Source: Defluviimonas sp. SAOS-178_SWC
GTDB lineage: Bacteria; Pseudomonadota; Alphaproteobacteria; Rhodobacterales; Rhodobacteraceae
DNA: 64,000 nucleotides
Assembly (NCBI RefSeq): GCF_039830135.1
Contig: NZ_CP156081.1
Location: 1,350,001-1,414,000, forward strand
Direction of reading: 5' to 3'
Part shown: positions 16,894 to 25,994 of the stretch, in pieces
Layout of the letters: every line of letters begins with the position of its first letter
Numbering within the stretch: the stretch's first letter is position 1
The notes under the pieces: model-generated
Seen by the model: only the letters and a program-made list of their open reading frames with translations
What the model was told of the DNA's origin: nothing
The model's database searches: none
Position numbers and translations under genes: made by a program

Positions 16894-17037
16894 CCCGTCT
16901 AACTCCCTTGTTTGGACTCCCCAAGCTCGATTGCCCGGGGCCGTGCAGCCAGGTCTTTCGTGTCTTCCGGCTGCCCCATAACGAGGGAGCGGTAGGAAAG
17001 TCTGCGTTCACGCGAGTGAAATGATGAGCTATTTGTG

Positions 17038-17057
17038 GCAAAAATCAAGATTTTTGC
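17038..17057 (-). promoter_or_regulatory. AT-rich hairpin between the bufferin operon and the cold shock gene
   Basis: GCAAAAATC (17038-17046) and GATTTTTGC (17049-17057) are perfect 9-base arms with a two-base centre, in an unusually AT-rich patch. It follows the DoxX stop by 13 bases on the minus strand and precedes the cold shock start by 145. It could end the bufferin transcript or be part of the cold shock promoter region. Confidence 0.4.
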
Positions 17058-17070
17058 GGAAAACGATTTT

Positions 17071-17619
17071 TCAGCTTCGATCGCGGGCAAGAAGCCGGTC
17101 GAGCGACAAGGGACCGGCCCCGGTCAGAACCAGCGTCGCGAGGAGGAAGACCCAGAGGGCCCGCTGATCGAGGATCAGCGATCCCGAACCGGCATCGAAC
17201 CAGCGGCCGAGATCGTCGCCCATGACGCCATGCCCGAGGATGTCGGTCGCGCTCTGCACGAGGACGAAACCGATCATGCCGAGCGCCGCGAGGCGGGTGA
17301 GAAGGCCGACGAGGATCAGCAGCGGCAGGAGAAGCTCGGCCCAGGTGCCAGCGACGACCACGGCCCAGTGGAAGAGGCTGAGTTGGGACACGTCATAGCC
17401 GGCCGCCTCGACGGCCTTGGGGAAGATCTGGATATAGGCCCCGTCGGACGGCCGAAAGATGCCGAACAGGCCGTCGCCGATCTTCGTGCGGGCAGAATTC
17501 CAGAAGTAAATCAAGAGCACGGCGGCATAGGTCGCGCGGCCGAGGGTCGGGATGGCGGCGGGCGCATGACGCGAGAGCGCGCCGCTGAGGCGGTCGTAAA
17601 GGGCGATCACGGCGGTCAA
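17071..17619 (-). CDS. DoxX family membrane protein, last gene of the bufferin operon
   Basis: Inner-membrane protein of 182 residues with four hydrophobic helices (TYAAVLLIYFWNS, WAVVVAGTWAELLLPLLILV, LAALGMIGFVLVQS, ALWVFLLATLVLTGAG). The DoxX-type GTWAELLLPLLILVGLLTR segment is clear. It overlaps the BufC-like gene by four bases (17616-17619). In bufferin operons a DoxX gene (BufD) is the usual fourth member; its role, perhaps redox chemistry, is not settled as far as I know. Confidence 0.85.
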   Translation of the reverse strand: MTAVIALYDRLSGALSRHAPAAIPTLGRATYAAVLLIYFWNSARTKIGDGLFGIFRPSDGAYIQIFPKAVEAAGYDVSQLSLFHWAVVVAGTWAELLLPLLILVGLLTRLAALGMIGFVLVQSATDILGHGVMGDDLGRWFDAGSGSLILDQRALWVFLLATLVLTGAGPLSLDRLLARDRS

Positions 17620-18353
17620 TCTCCGGTCTTGATGGCGACGATGGCGCGGGCGCCGATCAGCAGGCCAAGCGTGGCGGTAAGGTCGAACTCGCCGGCCGCA
17701 TCGAGGGCCGAGCCGACAGTCTCACCGGCCATCAGGGCCTCGACAAAGGGTGCGGCGCCGTCGGGAAGGCGTATCGGATCGGGATCGTAATCGGGCCGGA
17801 CGATCAGGACGTCCTCCGGTACGGTGGTTTTCGGTGCCGCGCCGCCCCGAGCATTCGCCTGCCAGATCGCGTGGATCGGCCAGCGGGAGCGGACAAGACG
17901 CAGCGCCGGGGCAAGCGTGAGTCGCGCGGCCACGAACGCATCGGGCGCGAGGGCCTGCAACGCCTCGGCGGCGACAGGCTCCGCATCGGCCGCGTGATAG
18001 GACTGCCGCAGCGCCAGTTCGAGGCGGGCGATGTCGGGCAGGTAGCCAAGATGCGCGACGGGCGGAAAGGCGGCAAGGAAGGCAGGCATCCGGTCGCCGT
18101 AGAACATCAGGAGCGGCGAAGCCGGAGGATGCGCGCGCAGGAAGTCGCGGGCCATCGCGCTGAAGAACGCGTCTCCGACGAGGGCGCGGACCACCGGGAA
18201 GGCCTGCCGCAGCGCTTCGGTCAAGGAGGCGGTGACGTTGTTGCGGTAGACGTCGAACCGGCGGCCGGCGGGGCGGCCCTGCGGATCGATCAGCCCGGCC
18301 GGGGCGGGGCGGTCGGGGTCCAGCAGGGCCGCGCGGAACTCGGACTGGCTCAT
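17616..18353 (-). CDS. bufC1: DUF2063-type partner of the MNIO enzyme (BufC-like)
   Basis: 245 residues. The N-terminal domain has the DUF2063 pattern: [20 protein letters not shown], then [20 protein letters not shown] and the [20 protein letters not shown] segment, with [11 protein letters not shown] later. In bufferin systems this protein binds the precursor leader and presents it to the MNIO enzyme. Start ATG 18351-18353 ([11 protein letters not shown]) overlaps the stop of the bufB gene by ATGA. Annotated in many genomes as putative DNA-binding domain protein; the operon makes the RiPP-partner role more likely. Confidence 0.85.
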   Translation of the reverse strand: MSQSEFRAALLDPDRPAPAGLIDPQGRPAGRRFDVYRNNVTASLTEALRQAFPVVRALVGDAFFSAMARDFLRAHPPASPLLMFYGDRMPAFLAAFPPVAHLGYLPDIARLELALRQSYHAADAEPVAAEALQALAPDAFVAARLTLAPALRLVRSRWPIHAIWQANARGGAAPKTTVPEDVLIVRPDYDPDPIRLPDGAAPFVEALMAGETVGSALDAAGEFDLTATLGLLIGARAIVAIKTGD

Positions 18354-19204
18354 GACAGGACCGCGTCGAGGATCTTGGCGGCGCGGGCCGCTTCCCCGGC
18401 GAGGACCGGCCAGTCGGGCACGTCGTTGTCCCACTCGATCAGCGTCGGCTTCGCGCCACCGACACGGATCGTGCGGGCGTATAGTTGCCAGACCGGATCG
18501 ACGACCTCGGAGCCGTGGGCGTCGATGAGAAGGGGCGCTCCGCTATCGTCGTGGTCCTCGTCATGGCCACCGAGATGGATCTCGCCCACGAGGCGGTGCG
18601 GGAAGCGGTCGATATAGGCGTCGGGATCGGTTTGCCGGTTGGTCGAGGACACATAGACGTTGTTCACGTCGAGCAGGAGCCCGCAGCCGGTGCGCCGGGC
18701 GATCTCGGTCAGGAAATCGATCTCGTCCATCTCGGTCTCGGCGAAGTCGAGGTAGACCGAGGGGTTTTCGAGAAGCATGCGGCGCCCGATGCAGGTCTGC
18801 ACCTCGTCGATATGCTCGGCCACGCGGGCAAGCGTCGCGGCGGTATAGGGCAGGGGCAGGAGATCGTTCAGGAACGCGCTGTCGTGTGTCGACCAGGCGA
18901 GATGTTCGGAAAAACTTGCCGGCTGGAGCCAGCCGCAGAGCTGCTTCAGGCGGGAAAGGTGGTCGGGATCGAGCCGTCCTTCGCCACCGATCGAGAGGCC
19001 CACGCCGTGAACCGAGATCGGAAAGCGCTCGGCAAGGTGCCGTAACTGGGCCAAAGGCCGCCCGCCGTCGCCCATGTAGTTTTCTGCATGGATTTCGAGC
19101 CATTGGACCGGCTCAGCACCCTCAAGAATGTTCGAAAAATGCTGGGGCTTGTAGCCCACGCCGGGGCGTGCCGGCAGTTCGGATCGGGTGGTTCGGTCCA
19201 GCAT
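18350..19204 (-). CDS. bufB1: MNIO (DUF692) iron enzyme, BufB-like
   Basis: Multinuclear non-heme iron oxidative enzyme of 284 residues that modifies cysteines of the bufferin precursor. It has a TIM-barrel fold with many His/Asp/Glu ligands. Visible clusters are EIHAENYMG (37-45), [11 protein letters not shown] (64-74), SEHLAW (99-104), [10 protein letters not shown] (144-153), [12 protein letters not shown] (176-187), [11 protein letters not shown] (207-217) and IEWDND (256-261). Length and order of motifs fit the family well. The gene follows the precursor gene at 60 bases and overlaps bufC. Confidence 0.92.
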   Translation of the reverse strand: MLDRTTRSELPARPGVGYKPQHFSNILEGAEPVQWLEIHAENYMGDGGRPLAQLRHLAERFPISVHGVGLSIGGEGRLDPDHLSRLKQLCGWLQPASFSEHLAWSTHDSAFLNDLLPLPYTAATLARVAEHIDEVQTCIGRRMLLENPSVYLDFAETEMDEIDFLTEIARRTGCGLLLDVNNVYVSSTNRQTDPDAYIDRFPHRLVGEIHLGGHDEDHDDSGAPLLIDAHGSEVVDPVWQLYARTIRVGGAKPTLIEWDNDVPDWPVLAGEAARAAKILDAVLS

Positions 19205-19264
19205 CTTGTCCCCCGTCGTCGCGGTGGACCTTCCCGGAGCCGGGCCGGGAAGGCCAATTCGGTG

Positions 19265-19561
19265 TCAGCCCTGCGGCAGGTCGCGGTCGAGCGCTTCGAG
19301 CGAGCCCATGCGGCCATCCGGCAGGTCCATCGTGGTGCAGGTGCCGGCCGGGACGAGCTTCCAGGAATTGCCCTGATAGTCGACTTTCGAGGTGCCGGCG
19401 CAGGTCGTGCCGGGGCCCGCGGCGCAGTCGTTTTGACCGGCCATCGCCACGCCGAAGCACTTCTCCTTGGCTTCCTGGGCCGAGGCGGGGGCGGCGAAAT
19501 GGGCGGAAAGGGCAGCAGCGAGCGAGCCGGCGACTGCGAGGGTCTTCATGGAGTGAGACAT
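19265..19561 (-). CDS. bufA1: bufferin precursor peptide (DUF2282, BufA1-type)
   Basis: 98-residue precursor of a copper-binding ribosomal peptide. A signal peptide (to ASA at 26-28) leads to a core with four cysteines, C35, C46, C54 and C75, in [37 protein letters not shown] and PAGTC. This four-cysteine DUF2282 layout is that of Caulobacter bufferins, where the two central cysteines become thiooxazoles. The tail after C75 ([20 protein letters not shown]) is longer than the cysteine core needs. An inner ATG at 19549 (MKTLAVAG) is an alternative start. It is the first gene of a four-gene operon. Confidence 0.9.
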   Translation of the reverse strand: MSHSMKTLAVAGSLAAALSAHFAAPASAQEAKEKCFGVAMAGQNDCAAGPGTTCAGTSKVDYQGNSWKLVPAGTCTTMDLPDGRMGSLEALDRDLPQG

Positions 19562-19715
19562 CGGTTGATCCCTTGTTAAAGTTCGAGCGTCGGTTGGTTC
19601 GACAGGCAAACCCTAGCGAACGCGCAGCCTCACAGGCCACTCACGAAGGTGTGGCCCACGGTCGCGTGAACGCCTGTAACGGGAAAGATTGCCTGCGTGG
19701 GTCGCAAGCGCAAGA

Positions 19716-19739
19716 GGGTGCCGCGTTGCGGCGGCACCC
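19716..19739 (-). terminator. probable terminator of thrS
   Basis: Arms GGGTGCCGC (19716-19724) and GCGGCACCC (19731-19739) form a perfect 9-base stem with a six-base loop, 22 bases after the thrS stop on the minus strand. The T-run after it is weak (TCTTGCGCTTG). It separates thrS from the bufferin operon. Confidence 0.6.
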
Positions 19740-19760
19740 CAAGCGCTTGATATGGAAGCG

Positions 19761-21707
19761 CTACCGGAGGTCCGGCGGGGTCGCTTCTTCGGCGAATGCT
19801 GCGACTGCGTCAGAAAGCGCCATTGTGTCGGTTCGGGTTTCGCCGAGGCGGCGAACTGAAACAGTCCGCTCGGCGACCTCCTTCATCCCGATGGCGAGGA
19901 TCACGGGAACTTTTCCGACCGAATGTTCGCGGACCTTGTAGTTGATCTTTTCGTTCCGCGTGTCGGCCTCGGCCCGGAGCCCCGCATCGCGCAGCTTCGC
20001 CACCGTCTCGTGCACATAGTCGTCGGCATCCGAGACGATGGAGGCGACGACGACCTGCCGGGGGGCGAGCCAGAACGGCAGCTTGCCGGCGTAATTCTCG
20101 ATGAGAATCCCGAGGAAGCGCTCGAAGCTCCCGAGGATCGCGCGGTGGAGCATGACCGGGCGGTGCTTGGCGCCGTCCTCGCCCACATATTCCGCGCCGA
20201 GGCGGACGGGCAGGTTGAAGTCGGCCTGGAAGGTGCCGCACTGCCATTCCCGGCCGATGGCGTCGGTCAGCTTGAAGTCGAGCTTCGGCCCGTAGAAGGC
20301 GCCTTCGCCGGGATCGACCTCGTAATCGTTCGTCACCTTGCGGACGGCGTTTTCGAGCGCGGACTCGGCCTTGTCCCAGATCTCGTCCGACCCCACGCGC
20401 ACGTCGGGGCGGGTGGAGAGCTTGACGTCGAACTTGGTGAAGCCGAGGTCGTGGTAGATCGACGAAAGAAGCCCGATGAAGCCCGCGCATTCGGCCTCGA
20501 TCTGGTCCTCGGTGCAGAAGATATGTGCGTCGTCCTGCACGAAGCCGCGCACGCGCATCAGGCCGTGCATGGAACCCGAGGATTCGTAGCGGTGGCAGGA
20601 GCCGAATTCGGCCAGCCTGAGCGGCAGGTCGCGGTAGGACTTGAGGCCCTGATTGTAGACCTGTACGTGGCAGGGGCAGTTCATCGGTTTCAGCGCGTTG
20701 ATGCGCTTTTCCTTGGCATGCTCCTCCTCGACCTCGACGATGAACATGTTCTCGCGGTAAGCTTCCCAGTGGCCGGAGCGTTCCCAGAGGACGCGGTCGA
20801 CGACCTGCGGGGTCTTGATTTCCTTGTAGCCGGCGCGGCGCAGCCTCCGGCGCATGTAATCTTCGAGCGTGCGGTAGATCGTCCAGCCGTTCGGATGCCA
20901 GAAGACCATGCCGGGGGCTTCTTCCTGAAGATGGAAAAGCTCCATTTCCTTGCCAAGCTTGCGGTGGTCGCGCTTCGCGGCTTCTTCCAGCATGGTCAGG
21001 TGCGCCCTCAGATCCTCGCGGTTCTTGAAGGCGACGCCGTAGATGCGCTGGAGCTGCTTTTTGGTGTGGTCGCCGCGCCAGTAGGCGCCGGCGACGGACA
21101 TCAGCTTGAACGCGTCGGCGGGGAGCTGGCCGGTATGCTGGAGGTGCGGACCCCGGCAGAGGTCCTGCCAGTGGCCGTGCCAGTACATGCGCAGCGGTTC
21201 GTCGCCGGGGATCGCCTCGATCAGTTCGACCTTGAAGGGCTCGTTCTTGGCGACGTAATGGGCGATGGCGCGCGAACGGTCCCAGACCTCGGTCTTCACC
21301 GGGTCGCGTTCGTTGATGATCGCCTTCATCTCCTTCTCGATCGCCCCGAGGTCTTCGGGCGTGAAGGGCTCATCGCGGTCGAAGTCGTAATACCAGCCGT
21401 TCTCGATCACCGGGCCGATGGTGACCTTCACCTCGGGCCAGAGCTTCTGCACGGCGCGGGCCATCACATGGGCGAAGTCGTGGCGGATAAGTTCGAGCGC
21501 CTGGGCGTCGTCCTTCATCGTGTGGATGGCAATGGTGGCGTCATGCTCGATCGGCCATTGCAGGTCCCAGTGCCGGCCGTCGACGGAGGCCGAGATGGCG
21601 GCCTTTCCGAGCGAGGGCGCGATCGCGGCGGCCACCTCGGCGGCGGTCACGCCCCTGGCGAAGTCGCGGCTGTTGCCATCGGGGAATGTGAGGGAAATCT
21701 GGGCCAT
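19761..21707 (-). CDS. thrS: threonine--tRNA ligase
   Basis: Charges tRNA-Thr, 648 residues. The N-terminal TGS domain ([20 protein letters not shown]) is followed by the editing domain with [16 protein letters not shown] and later [14 protein letters not shown]. The class II catalytic core then shows motif 2-like [20 protein letters not shown], the zinc-site segment [11 protein letters not shown] and motif 3 [13 protein letters not shown]. The anticodon domain ends the protein ([20 protein letters not shown]). Length is normal. Start [11 protein letters not shown] is the expected one. Confidence 0.97.
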   Translation of the reverse strand: MAQISLTFPDGNSRDFARGVTAAEVAAAIAPSLGKAAISASVDGRHWDLQWPIEHDATIAIHTMKDDAQALELIRHDFAHVMARAVQKLWPEVKVTIGPVIENGWYYDFDRDEPFTPEDLGAIEKEMKAIINERDPVKTEVWDRSRAIAHYVAKNEPFKVELIEAIPGDEPLRMYWHGHWQDLCRGPHLQHTGQLPADAFKLMSVAGAYWRGDHTKKQLQRIYGVAFKNREDLRAHLTMLEEAAKRDHRKLGKEMELFHLQEEAPGMVFWHPNGWTIYRTLEDYMRRRLRRAGYKEIKTPQVVDRVLWERSGHWEAYRENMFIVEVEEEHAKEKRINALKPMNCPCHVQVYNQGLKSYRDLPLRLAEFGSCHRYESSGSMHGLMRVRGFVQDDAHIFCTEDQIEAECAGFIGLLSSIYHDLGFTKFDVKLSTRPDVRVGSDEIWDKAESALENAVRKVTNDYEVDPGEGAFYGPKLDFKLTDAIGREWQCGTFQADFNLPVRLGAEYVGEDGAKHRPVMLHRAILGSFERFLGILIENYAGKLPFWLAPRQVVVASIVSDADDYVHETVAKLRDAGLRAEADTRNEKINYKVREHSVGKVPVILAIGMKEVAERTVSVRRLGETRTDTMALSDAVAAFAEEATPPDLR

Positions 21708-21803
21708 ATCGGCTCTCCTCGTCGGTTTGGCGCCTACGGGTGCGCCCGGTTGCGGGTTGTCCGCGCGGTATCGGGGATCGGCGCGGCGAAGTCAATCGCG
21801 CTG

Positions 21804-21852
21804 CCGGGGGTTCCACCCCCGGACCCCCGGAGATATTTGTGGCAAGATGAAG
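21804..21852 (+). repeat. dispersed intergenic repeat, copy 2
   Basis: A hairpin CCGGGGGT-TCC-ACCCCCGG (21804-21822) is followed by a second ACCCCCGG and then AGATATTTGTGGCAAGATGA with AG. The last 30 bases share the repeat seen at 6251-6283 and inverted at 62351-62380. It ends 12 bases before the hydrolase ATG at 21865, so it is part of that gene's leader; an in-frame ATG inside the repeat (21847) is not taken as the start. Confidence 0.6.
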
Positions 21853-21864
21853 CAGGGGACTGGC

Positions 21865-22626
21865 ATGAGCGCATTTCTGACGACGCCGGAAGGACGGCGG
21901 ATCGCCTATGACAAGACGGAAGGCAAGGGGCCGGGCGTGGTGTTCCTGGGCGGGTTCCGCTCGGACAAGGAGGGGACGAAGGCGCTGGCATTGGAGGAGT
22001 GGTCGCGGGCCGAGGGGCGCGCGTTCCTCAGGTTCGACTATTCGGGACACGGGGCTTCGGGGGGCGAATTCCTCGACGGCGCGATCGGCGACTGGTTCGA
22101 GGACGCGCGGGCCGCGATCATGGCGCTGACCGAGGGGCCACAGGTTCTGGTCGGCTCGTCGATGGGGGGCTGGATCGCGCTACTGATGGCGCGGGCGCAT
22201 CCCGAGAAGGTGGCGGGGCTCGTCACCATCGCGGCCGCGCCGGATTTCACCGAGGACGGAATGTGGGCGGAGTTTTCGGCAGGTCAGCGCCGCGCGCTGA
22301 TCGAGGAGGGGCAGGTGGCCCTGCCGTCGGATTATTCGGACGAGCCCTACATCATCACCCGCCGCCTGATCGAGGAGGGGCGGGACCGGCTGGTGCTGCG
22401 CGCCGCACTCCCGCTGCCGATGCCGGTGCGGATGTTACAGGGAACGGCCGATACGGATGTACCGCTTTCCGTCGCGGTGCGGCTGATCGAGCATGCGACG
22501 GGTCCGGATATCCGGCTGACAATGGTCAAGGGCGCCGACCACCGGTTCTCGACCCCGGATTGCCTGAAGCTGATCGCGCTTTCGGTGCTGAAAGTGGTGC
22601 AGCGGATCGAGGCGGCCGCCGGATAG
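21865..22626 (+). CDS. alpha/beta hydrolase, ABHD10-like
   Basis: Serine hydrolase of 253 residues. The nucleophile is S99 in VGSSMGGWIALLMA, the oxyanion turn is FLGGFRSDKEG (28-38), the acid is probably in GTADTDVPLS and the histidine in KGADHRFSTPD. The FDYSGHGASGGEFLDGAIGD segment is characteristic of ABHD10-type thioesterases and glucuronide hydrolases. The ATG 21865 is chosen because AGGGG precedes it. Possible activity is removal of fatty acyl groups from proteins; the substrate is not known. Confidence 0.85.
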   Translation: MSAFLTTPEGRRIAYDKTEGKGPGVVFLGGFRSDKEGTKALALEEWSRAEGRAFLRFDYSGHGASGGEFLDGAIGDWFEDARAAIMALTEGPQVLVGSSMGGWIALLMARAHPEKVAGLVTIAAAPDFTEDGMWAEFSAGQRRALIEEGQVALPSDYSDEPYIITRRLIEEGRDRLVLRAALPLPMPVRMLQGTADTDVPLSVAVRLIEHATGPDIRLTMVKGADHRFSTPDCLKLIALSVLKVVQRIEAAAG

Positions 22627-22655
22627 GGCCGCGCCGGTCCTCGGTCAAGCCCGGG

Positions 22656-23936
22656 TCAGACCGCGCGGATCCGGGTCTTGGCGCCGCTGCGCTTCGGGCT
22701 GGCGCCGCCGGCATTCTGGTCGATGAAGTCGAGCACGAGCGGCCGGATGTTCTTGCGCCAGGACTTGCCGGCGAAGATGCCGTAATGGCCGGCGCCGGGT
22801 TCCAGATGGCTCGCCTTCTTCTCCTCCGGCAGCCCGGTGCAGAGGGCAAGGGCCGCAAGGCACTGGCCGGGGGCGGAGATATCGTCCTCCGTTCCCTCGA
22901 CGGTCTTGACCGCGACGTCGGTGATCTTGCCGATATCGACGCGCTTGCCTGCGACCTCGAAGGTGTTCGTCGCGATCTCGCGCTTCTTGAAGACGCGCTC
23001 GACGGTCGACAGGTAGAATTCGGCGGTCATGTCCATGACCGAGAGGTATTCGTCGTAGAACCGGTTATGGGCGTCGCGTTCCCCGTCCTCGCCTTTCGAG
23101 GCGGCAAGGATCTTGTCGCTGAACGCCTTGCTGTGCCGGTCGAGGTTCATCGAGATGAAGGAGGCAAGCTGGAGAAGGCCCGGATAGACGAGCCGCCCGG
23201 CGCCGGCATATTTGAAGCCGACGCGCTGGATCGCGAGGTGTTCGAGCTGGCCCATCGTCAGGCGGCGGCCGAAATCGGTGACTTCGGTCGGGGCCGCGTC
23301 GGGGTCGATCGGGCCGCCGATCAGCGTGAGCGTGCGCGGCTGGGCGTCGGGATCTTCCTCGGCCAGGTAGGCGGTGGCGGCGAGAGTCAGCGGCGCCGGC
23401 TGGCAGACCGCGACGACGTTTGTCTGGGGGCCGAGATGGCGCATGAAGTCGACGAGGTAGAGCGTGTAGTCCTCGACGTCGAACTTGCCGGCGCTGACCG
23501 GGATGTCGCGGGCATTGTGCCAGTCGGTCACATAGACGTCGCAGTCGGGCAGGAGGCTGATCACCGTCGAGCGAACAAGGGTGGAATAGTGCCCCGACAT
23601 CGGCGCCACGAGGAGCACGCGGCGGGCCATCGGTTCCCGGCCCATGACATTGAAGTGGATCAGGTCGCCGAAGGGGCGCGCGACCACGGTTTCGATATTG
23701 ACGAGATGATCGCGGTCGTCTGAGCCGACAATGGTGCGGATGCCCCAGTCGGGTTTGATCACCATCCGCGCGAAGCTGCGTTCGGTGATCCGGCCCCAGG
23801 CCGACATGACCTTGAACATCGGATGCGGCACCAGCCCGAAGACCGGATAAGAGGCGAATGCACGGGCCGATGCCCCCAGCCATTCGTTGGTGTTGCGCAT
23901 GCTCTCCATGAAGTCGTAGGTAGCCATGGTCTTCAT
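22656..23936 (-). CDS. phaZ: intracellular polyhydroxyalkanoate depolymerase
   Basis: Mobilises stored polyhydroxyalkanoate granules in the cytosol. 426 residues; the catalytic nucleophile is C178 in VVAVCQPAPLTL, the Cys variant of the lipase box used by intracellular PhaZ. Other landmarks are VLLVAPMSGHYSTLVRSTV and DVYVTDWHNARDIP, with the catalytic histidine in HLEPGAGHYGIFAG. Start MKTMATYDFMESMRNTNEW; an inner ATG three codons later is possible. Divergent from phaC across 111 bases that hold a PhaR-type site. Confidence 0.95.
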   Translation of the reverse strand: MKTMATYDFMESMRNTNEWLGASARAFASYPVFGLVPHPMFKVMSAWGRITERSFARMVIKPDWGIRTIVGSDDRDHLVNIETVVARPFGDLIHFNVMGREPMARRVLLVAPMSGHYSTLVRSTVISLLPDCDVYVTDWHNARDIPVSAGKFDVEDYTLYLVDFMRHLGPQTNVVAVCQPAPLTLAATAYLAEEDPDAQPRTLTLIGGPIDPDAAPTEVTDFGRRLTMGQLEHLAIQRVGFKYAGAGRLVYPGLLQLASFISMNLDRHSKAFSDKILAASKGEDGERDAHNRFYDEYLSVMDMTAEFYLSTVERVFKKREIATNTFEVAGKRVDIGKITDVAVKTVEGTEDDISAPGQCLAALALCTGLPEEKKASHLEPGAGHYGIFAGKSWRKNIRPLVLDFIDQNAGGASPKRSGAKTRIRAV

Positions 23937-23977
23937 CGCGTATCCTAACCTCTTATCTCATGGCCGCAGATCGAGCC

Positions 23978-24006
23978 TTTGCACGGGAAGCATGCACCGG
24001 TATGCT
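23978..24006 (+). promoter_or_regulatory. candidate promoter of phaC
   Basis: TTTGCA (23978-23983), a spacer of exactly 17 bases, then TATGCT (24001-24006) resemble sigma-70 elements. The PhaR-type palindrome begins eight bases after the -10, where a repressor would block the start region. phaC begins at 24048. Confidence 0.45.
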
Positions 24007-24013
24007 GGCAATG

Positions 24014-24024
24014 CTGCACTGCAG
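24014..24024. promoter_or_regulatory. PhaR-type operator upstream of phaC
   Basis: CTGC-ACT-GCAG, an exact match to the CTGC-N3-GCAG motif reported for alphaproteobacterial PhaR. It lies 23 bases before the phaC ATG and just downstream of the candidate -10. Confidence 0.6.
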
Positions 24025-24047
24025 TAAGATAGGGGGGAATACAAAAG

Positions 24048-25862
24048 ATGACAACAAGACTTACGGATAGCCCCGAAAATCCGGCCGAGACTGCGGCAAA
24101 TCTGACGAAGCTTAACGCGAACATCGAGAAAATCGAAACATTGACGCAGCGGCTGATCCAGGCGCTGGCGCAAAAGCGCGCGCCGAATCCGGCGGTCGAA
24201 GCGCCGGGCCACGGTCTTTTCGCGCATGCCGTGACCGCCTACTGGAAGGAGGCGTTGGAAAACCCCGGCAAGCTGATCGAGCAGCAGGCGGCGCTCTGGG
24301 GCAAGACGCTCAAGCACTATCTCGACGCGCAGCAGGCGCTGGCGTCGGGCAAGTTCACGGCGCCCGAGGACACGACGCCGACGGACCGGCGTTTTTCAAA
24401 TCCGCTGTGGAAGACCCACCCCTACTTCAATTTCGTCAAGCAGCAGTATTTCCGCAACGTCGCGGCGATGGAGCAGGCGCTTCAGAACATCGACGATCTC
24501 GAACCGCATGAGCGCAAGCGGGTGGAGCATTTTGCGCGCCAGATCCTCGACATGATGGCGCCGACGAATTTCCTCGGCACGAACCCGGACGCGCTGGAGA
24601 AAGCGGTCGAGACGGAGGGCGAGAGCCTGGTCAAGGGGCTCGAAAACCTCGTGCGCGACATCGAGGGGAACCGTGGCGATCTGCTGGTCAGGCTGGCGGA
24701 TCCGGAGGCGTTCAGGCTCGGCGACAATATTGGCGCCACCGAAGGCGGGGTCGTCTATCGCAACCGGTTGATCGAGCTCATCCAGTACGCGCCGACGACC
24801 GAGAAGGTCCATGCGACGCCCATCGTCATCTTCCCGCCCTGGATCAACAAGTTCTACATTCTCGACCTCAAGCCCGCGAACAGCCTGATCAAGTGGATCG
24901 TCGACCAGGGCTATACGCTCTTTGTGGTCAGCTGGAAGAATCCCGATCCGGGCTATGCCGATGTCGGGCTCGACCAGTATGTCGAGGAAGGCTTCATCAC
25001 CGCGGTCAACGAAGTCAAGGCGATCACCGGCGAAGAGAAGGTCAACGCCGTCGGCTACTGCATTGCAGGAACGACGCTGACGATGGCGCAGGCGGTCCTG
25101 AACAAGCGCGGCGACAAGTCGGTGAACTCCTCCACCTTCTTCACCACGCTCACGGATTTCTCCGATCCGGGCGAGGTTTCCGTCTTCCTCGACGACGACT
25201 TCATCGACGGGATCGAGGCGCAGGTGACGAAGGACGGCTATCTTGACAAGTATTTCATGGCGCGGACATTCTCTTTCCTGCGCTCGAACGACCTCGTCTA
25301 CGCGCCCGCGATCCGCAACTACATGATGGGCGAAGCGCCGCCGGCCTTCGACCTTCTCTACTGGAACGGCGACGGCACGAACCTGCCGGCGCGGATGGCC
25401 GTCGAATACCTGCGCTGGATTTGCCAGGACAACCAGCTCGCCGATGGCAAGATCAGGATCTGCGGCGAGACGATCGGGCTTGACGACATCAAGGTGCCGG
25501 TGTTCGCGGTCGCCTGCGAGACCGATCACATCGCGCCGTGGAAGGGGGCGTTCAACGGGTTCCGCAACTACGGTTCCAGGGACAAGACCTTCGTCGTCTC
25601 GCAGTCGGGGCACATCGCCGGGATCGTCAACCCGCCCGGCAAGGACAAGTACGGCCATTACACGAACGACGCCGAGATGGGTGAGGCGGACGACTGGTTC
25701 GCATCCGCCACGTTCCACAAGGGAAGCTGGTGGCCGCGTTGGGAATCATGGCTGAACGCCCGCTCGGGGAAAAAAGTCGCGGCGCGTGCGCTTGGCAACA
25801 AGGCCCATCCGGTTCTCGCCCCGGCGCCGGGAACCTATGTCACTGAAATTCCCGAGATCTGA
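24048..25862 (+). CDS. phaC: class I polyhydroxyalkanoate synthase
   Basis: Polymerises hydroxyacyl-CoA into polyester at the granule surface. 604 residues. The catalytic cysteine is C338 in the lipase-like box GYCIAGTTL. The acid and base are in ACETDHIAPWKG and VSQSGHIAGIVNPP. The N-terminal domain has the PhaC_N pattern (FSNPLWKTHPYFNFVKQQYF). Length is normal for class I (no PhaE or PhaR subunit needed). Followed by phaP and phaR in the order usual for this group. Confidence 0.97.
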   Translation: MTTRLTDSPENPAETAANLTKLNANIEKIETLTQRLIQALAQKRAPNPAVEAPGHGLFAHAVTAYWKEALENPGKLIEQQAALWGKTLKHYLDAQQALASGKFTAPEDTTPTDRRFSNPLWKTHPYFNFVKQQYFRNVAAMEQALQNIDDLEPHERKRVEHFARQILDMMAPTNFLGTNPDALEKAVETEGESLVKGLENLVRDIEGNRGDLLVRLADPEAFRLGDNIGATEGGVVYRNRLIELIQYAPTTEKVHATPIVIFPPWINKFYILDLKPANSLIKWIVDQGYTLFVVSWKNPDPGYADVGLDQYVEEGFITAVNEVKAITGEEKVNAVGYCIAGTTLTMAQAVLNKRGDKSVNSSTFFTTLTDFSDPGEVSVFLDDDFIDGIEAQVTKDGYLDKYFMARTFSFLRSNDLVYAPAIRNYMMGEAPPAFDLLYWNGDGTNLPARMAVEYLRWICQDNQLADGKIRICGETIGLDDIKVPVFAVACETDHIAPWKGAFNGFRNYGSRDKTFVVSQSGHIAGIVNPPGKDKYGHYTNDAEMGEADDWFASATFHKGSWWPRWESWLNARSGKKVAARALGNKAHPVLAPAPGTYVTEIPEI

Positions 25863-25893
25863 GCGATACGGCTTCCCGTACGTAACTTTTTTG

Positions 25894-25904
25894 CTGCGGC
25901 GCAG
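25894..25904. promoter_or_regulatory. PhaR-type operator 1 upstream of phaP
   Basis: CTGC-GGC-GCAG, set in TTTTTTGCTGCGGCGCAGCA. It lies 10 bases upstream of the phaP -35. Its centre is 28 bases from that of the second site. Confidence 0.7.
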
Positions 25905-25913
25905 CATTCGCAC

Positions 25914-25942
25914 TTGAAATGCTGCGCCGCAGCATGTATGTA
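25914..25942 (+). promoter_or_regulatory. candidate promoter of phaP
   Basis: TTGAAA (25914-25919), a 17-base spacer, then TATGTA (25937-25942): a good sigma-70 match. The spacer is almost entirely the PhaR-type palindrome, so bound repressor would compete directly with RNA polymerase. This fits the known logic in which PhaR leaves DNA to bind newly formed granules. Confidence 0.6.
25922..25932. promoter_or_regulatory. PhaR-type operator 2, inside the phaP promoter spacer
   Basis: CTGC-GCC-GCAG within ATGCTGCGCCGCAGCAT, a longer 17-base palindrome around the same centre. It lies between the -35 and -10 hexamers of phaP. Confidence 0.75.
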
Positions 25943-25994
25943 CTGTCTCAGTTGAACACCGGGGCGGCCGCCGCCCGAACCAGGAGAGACAGAC

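Noticed and set aside
21847..21864. Upstream in-frame ATG of the hydrolase gene (MKQGTG)
   Set aside because: It lies within the dispersed repeat; the ATG at 21865 has a better ribosome site and a normal N-terminus.
19923..21911. 662-codon open frame on the plus strand
   Set aside because: Antisense to thrS, whose class II motifs are unambiguous.
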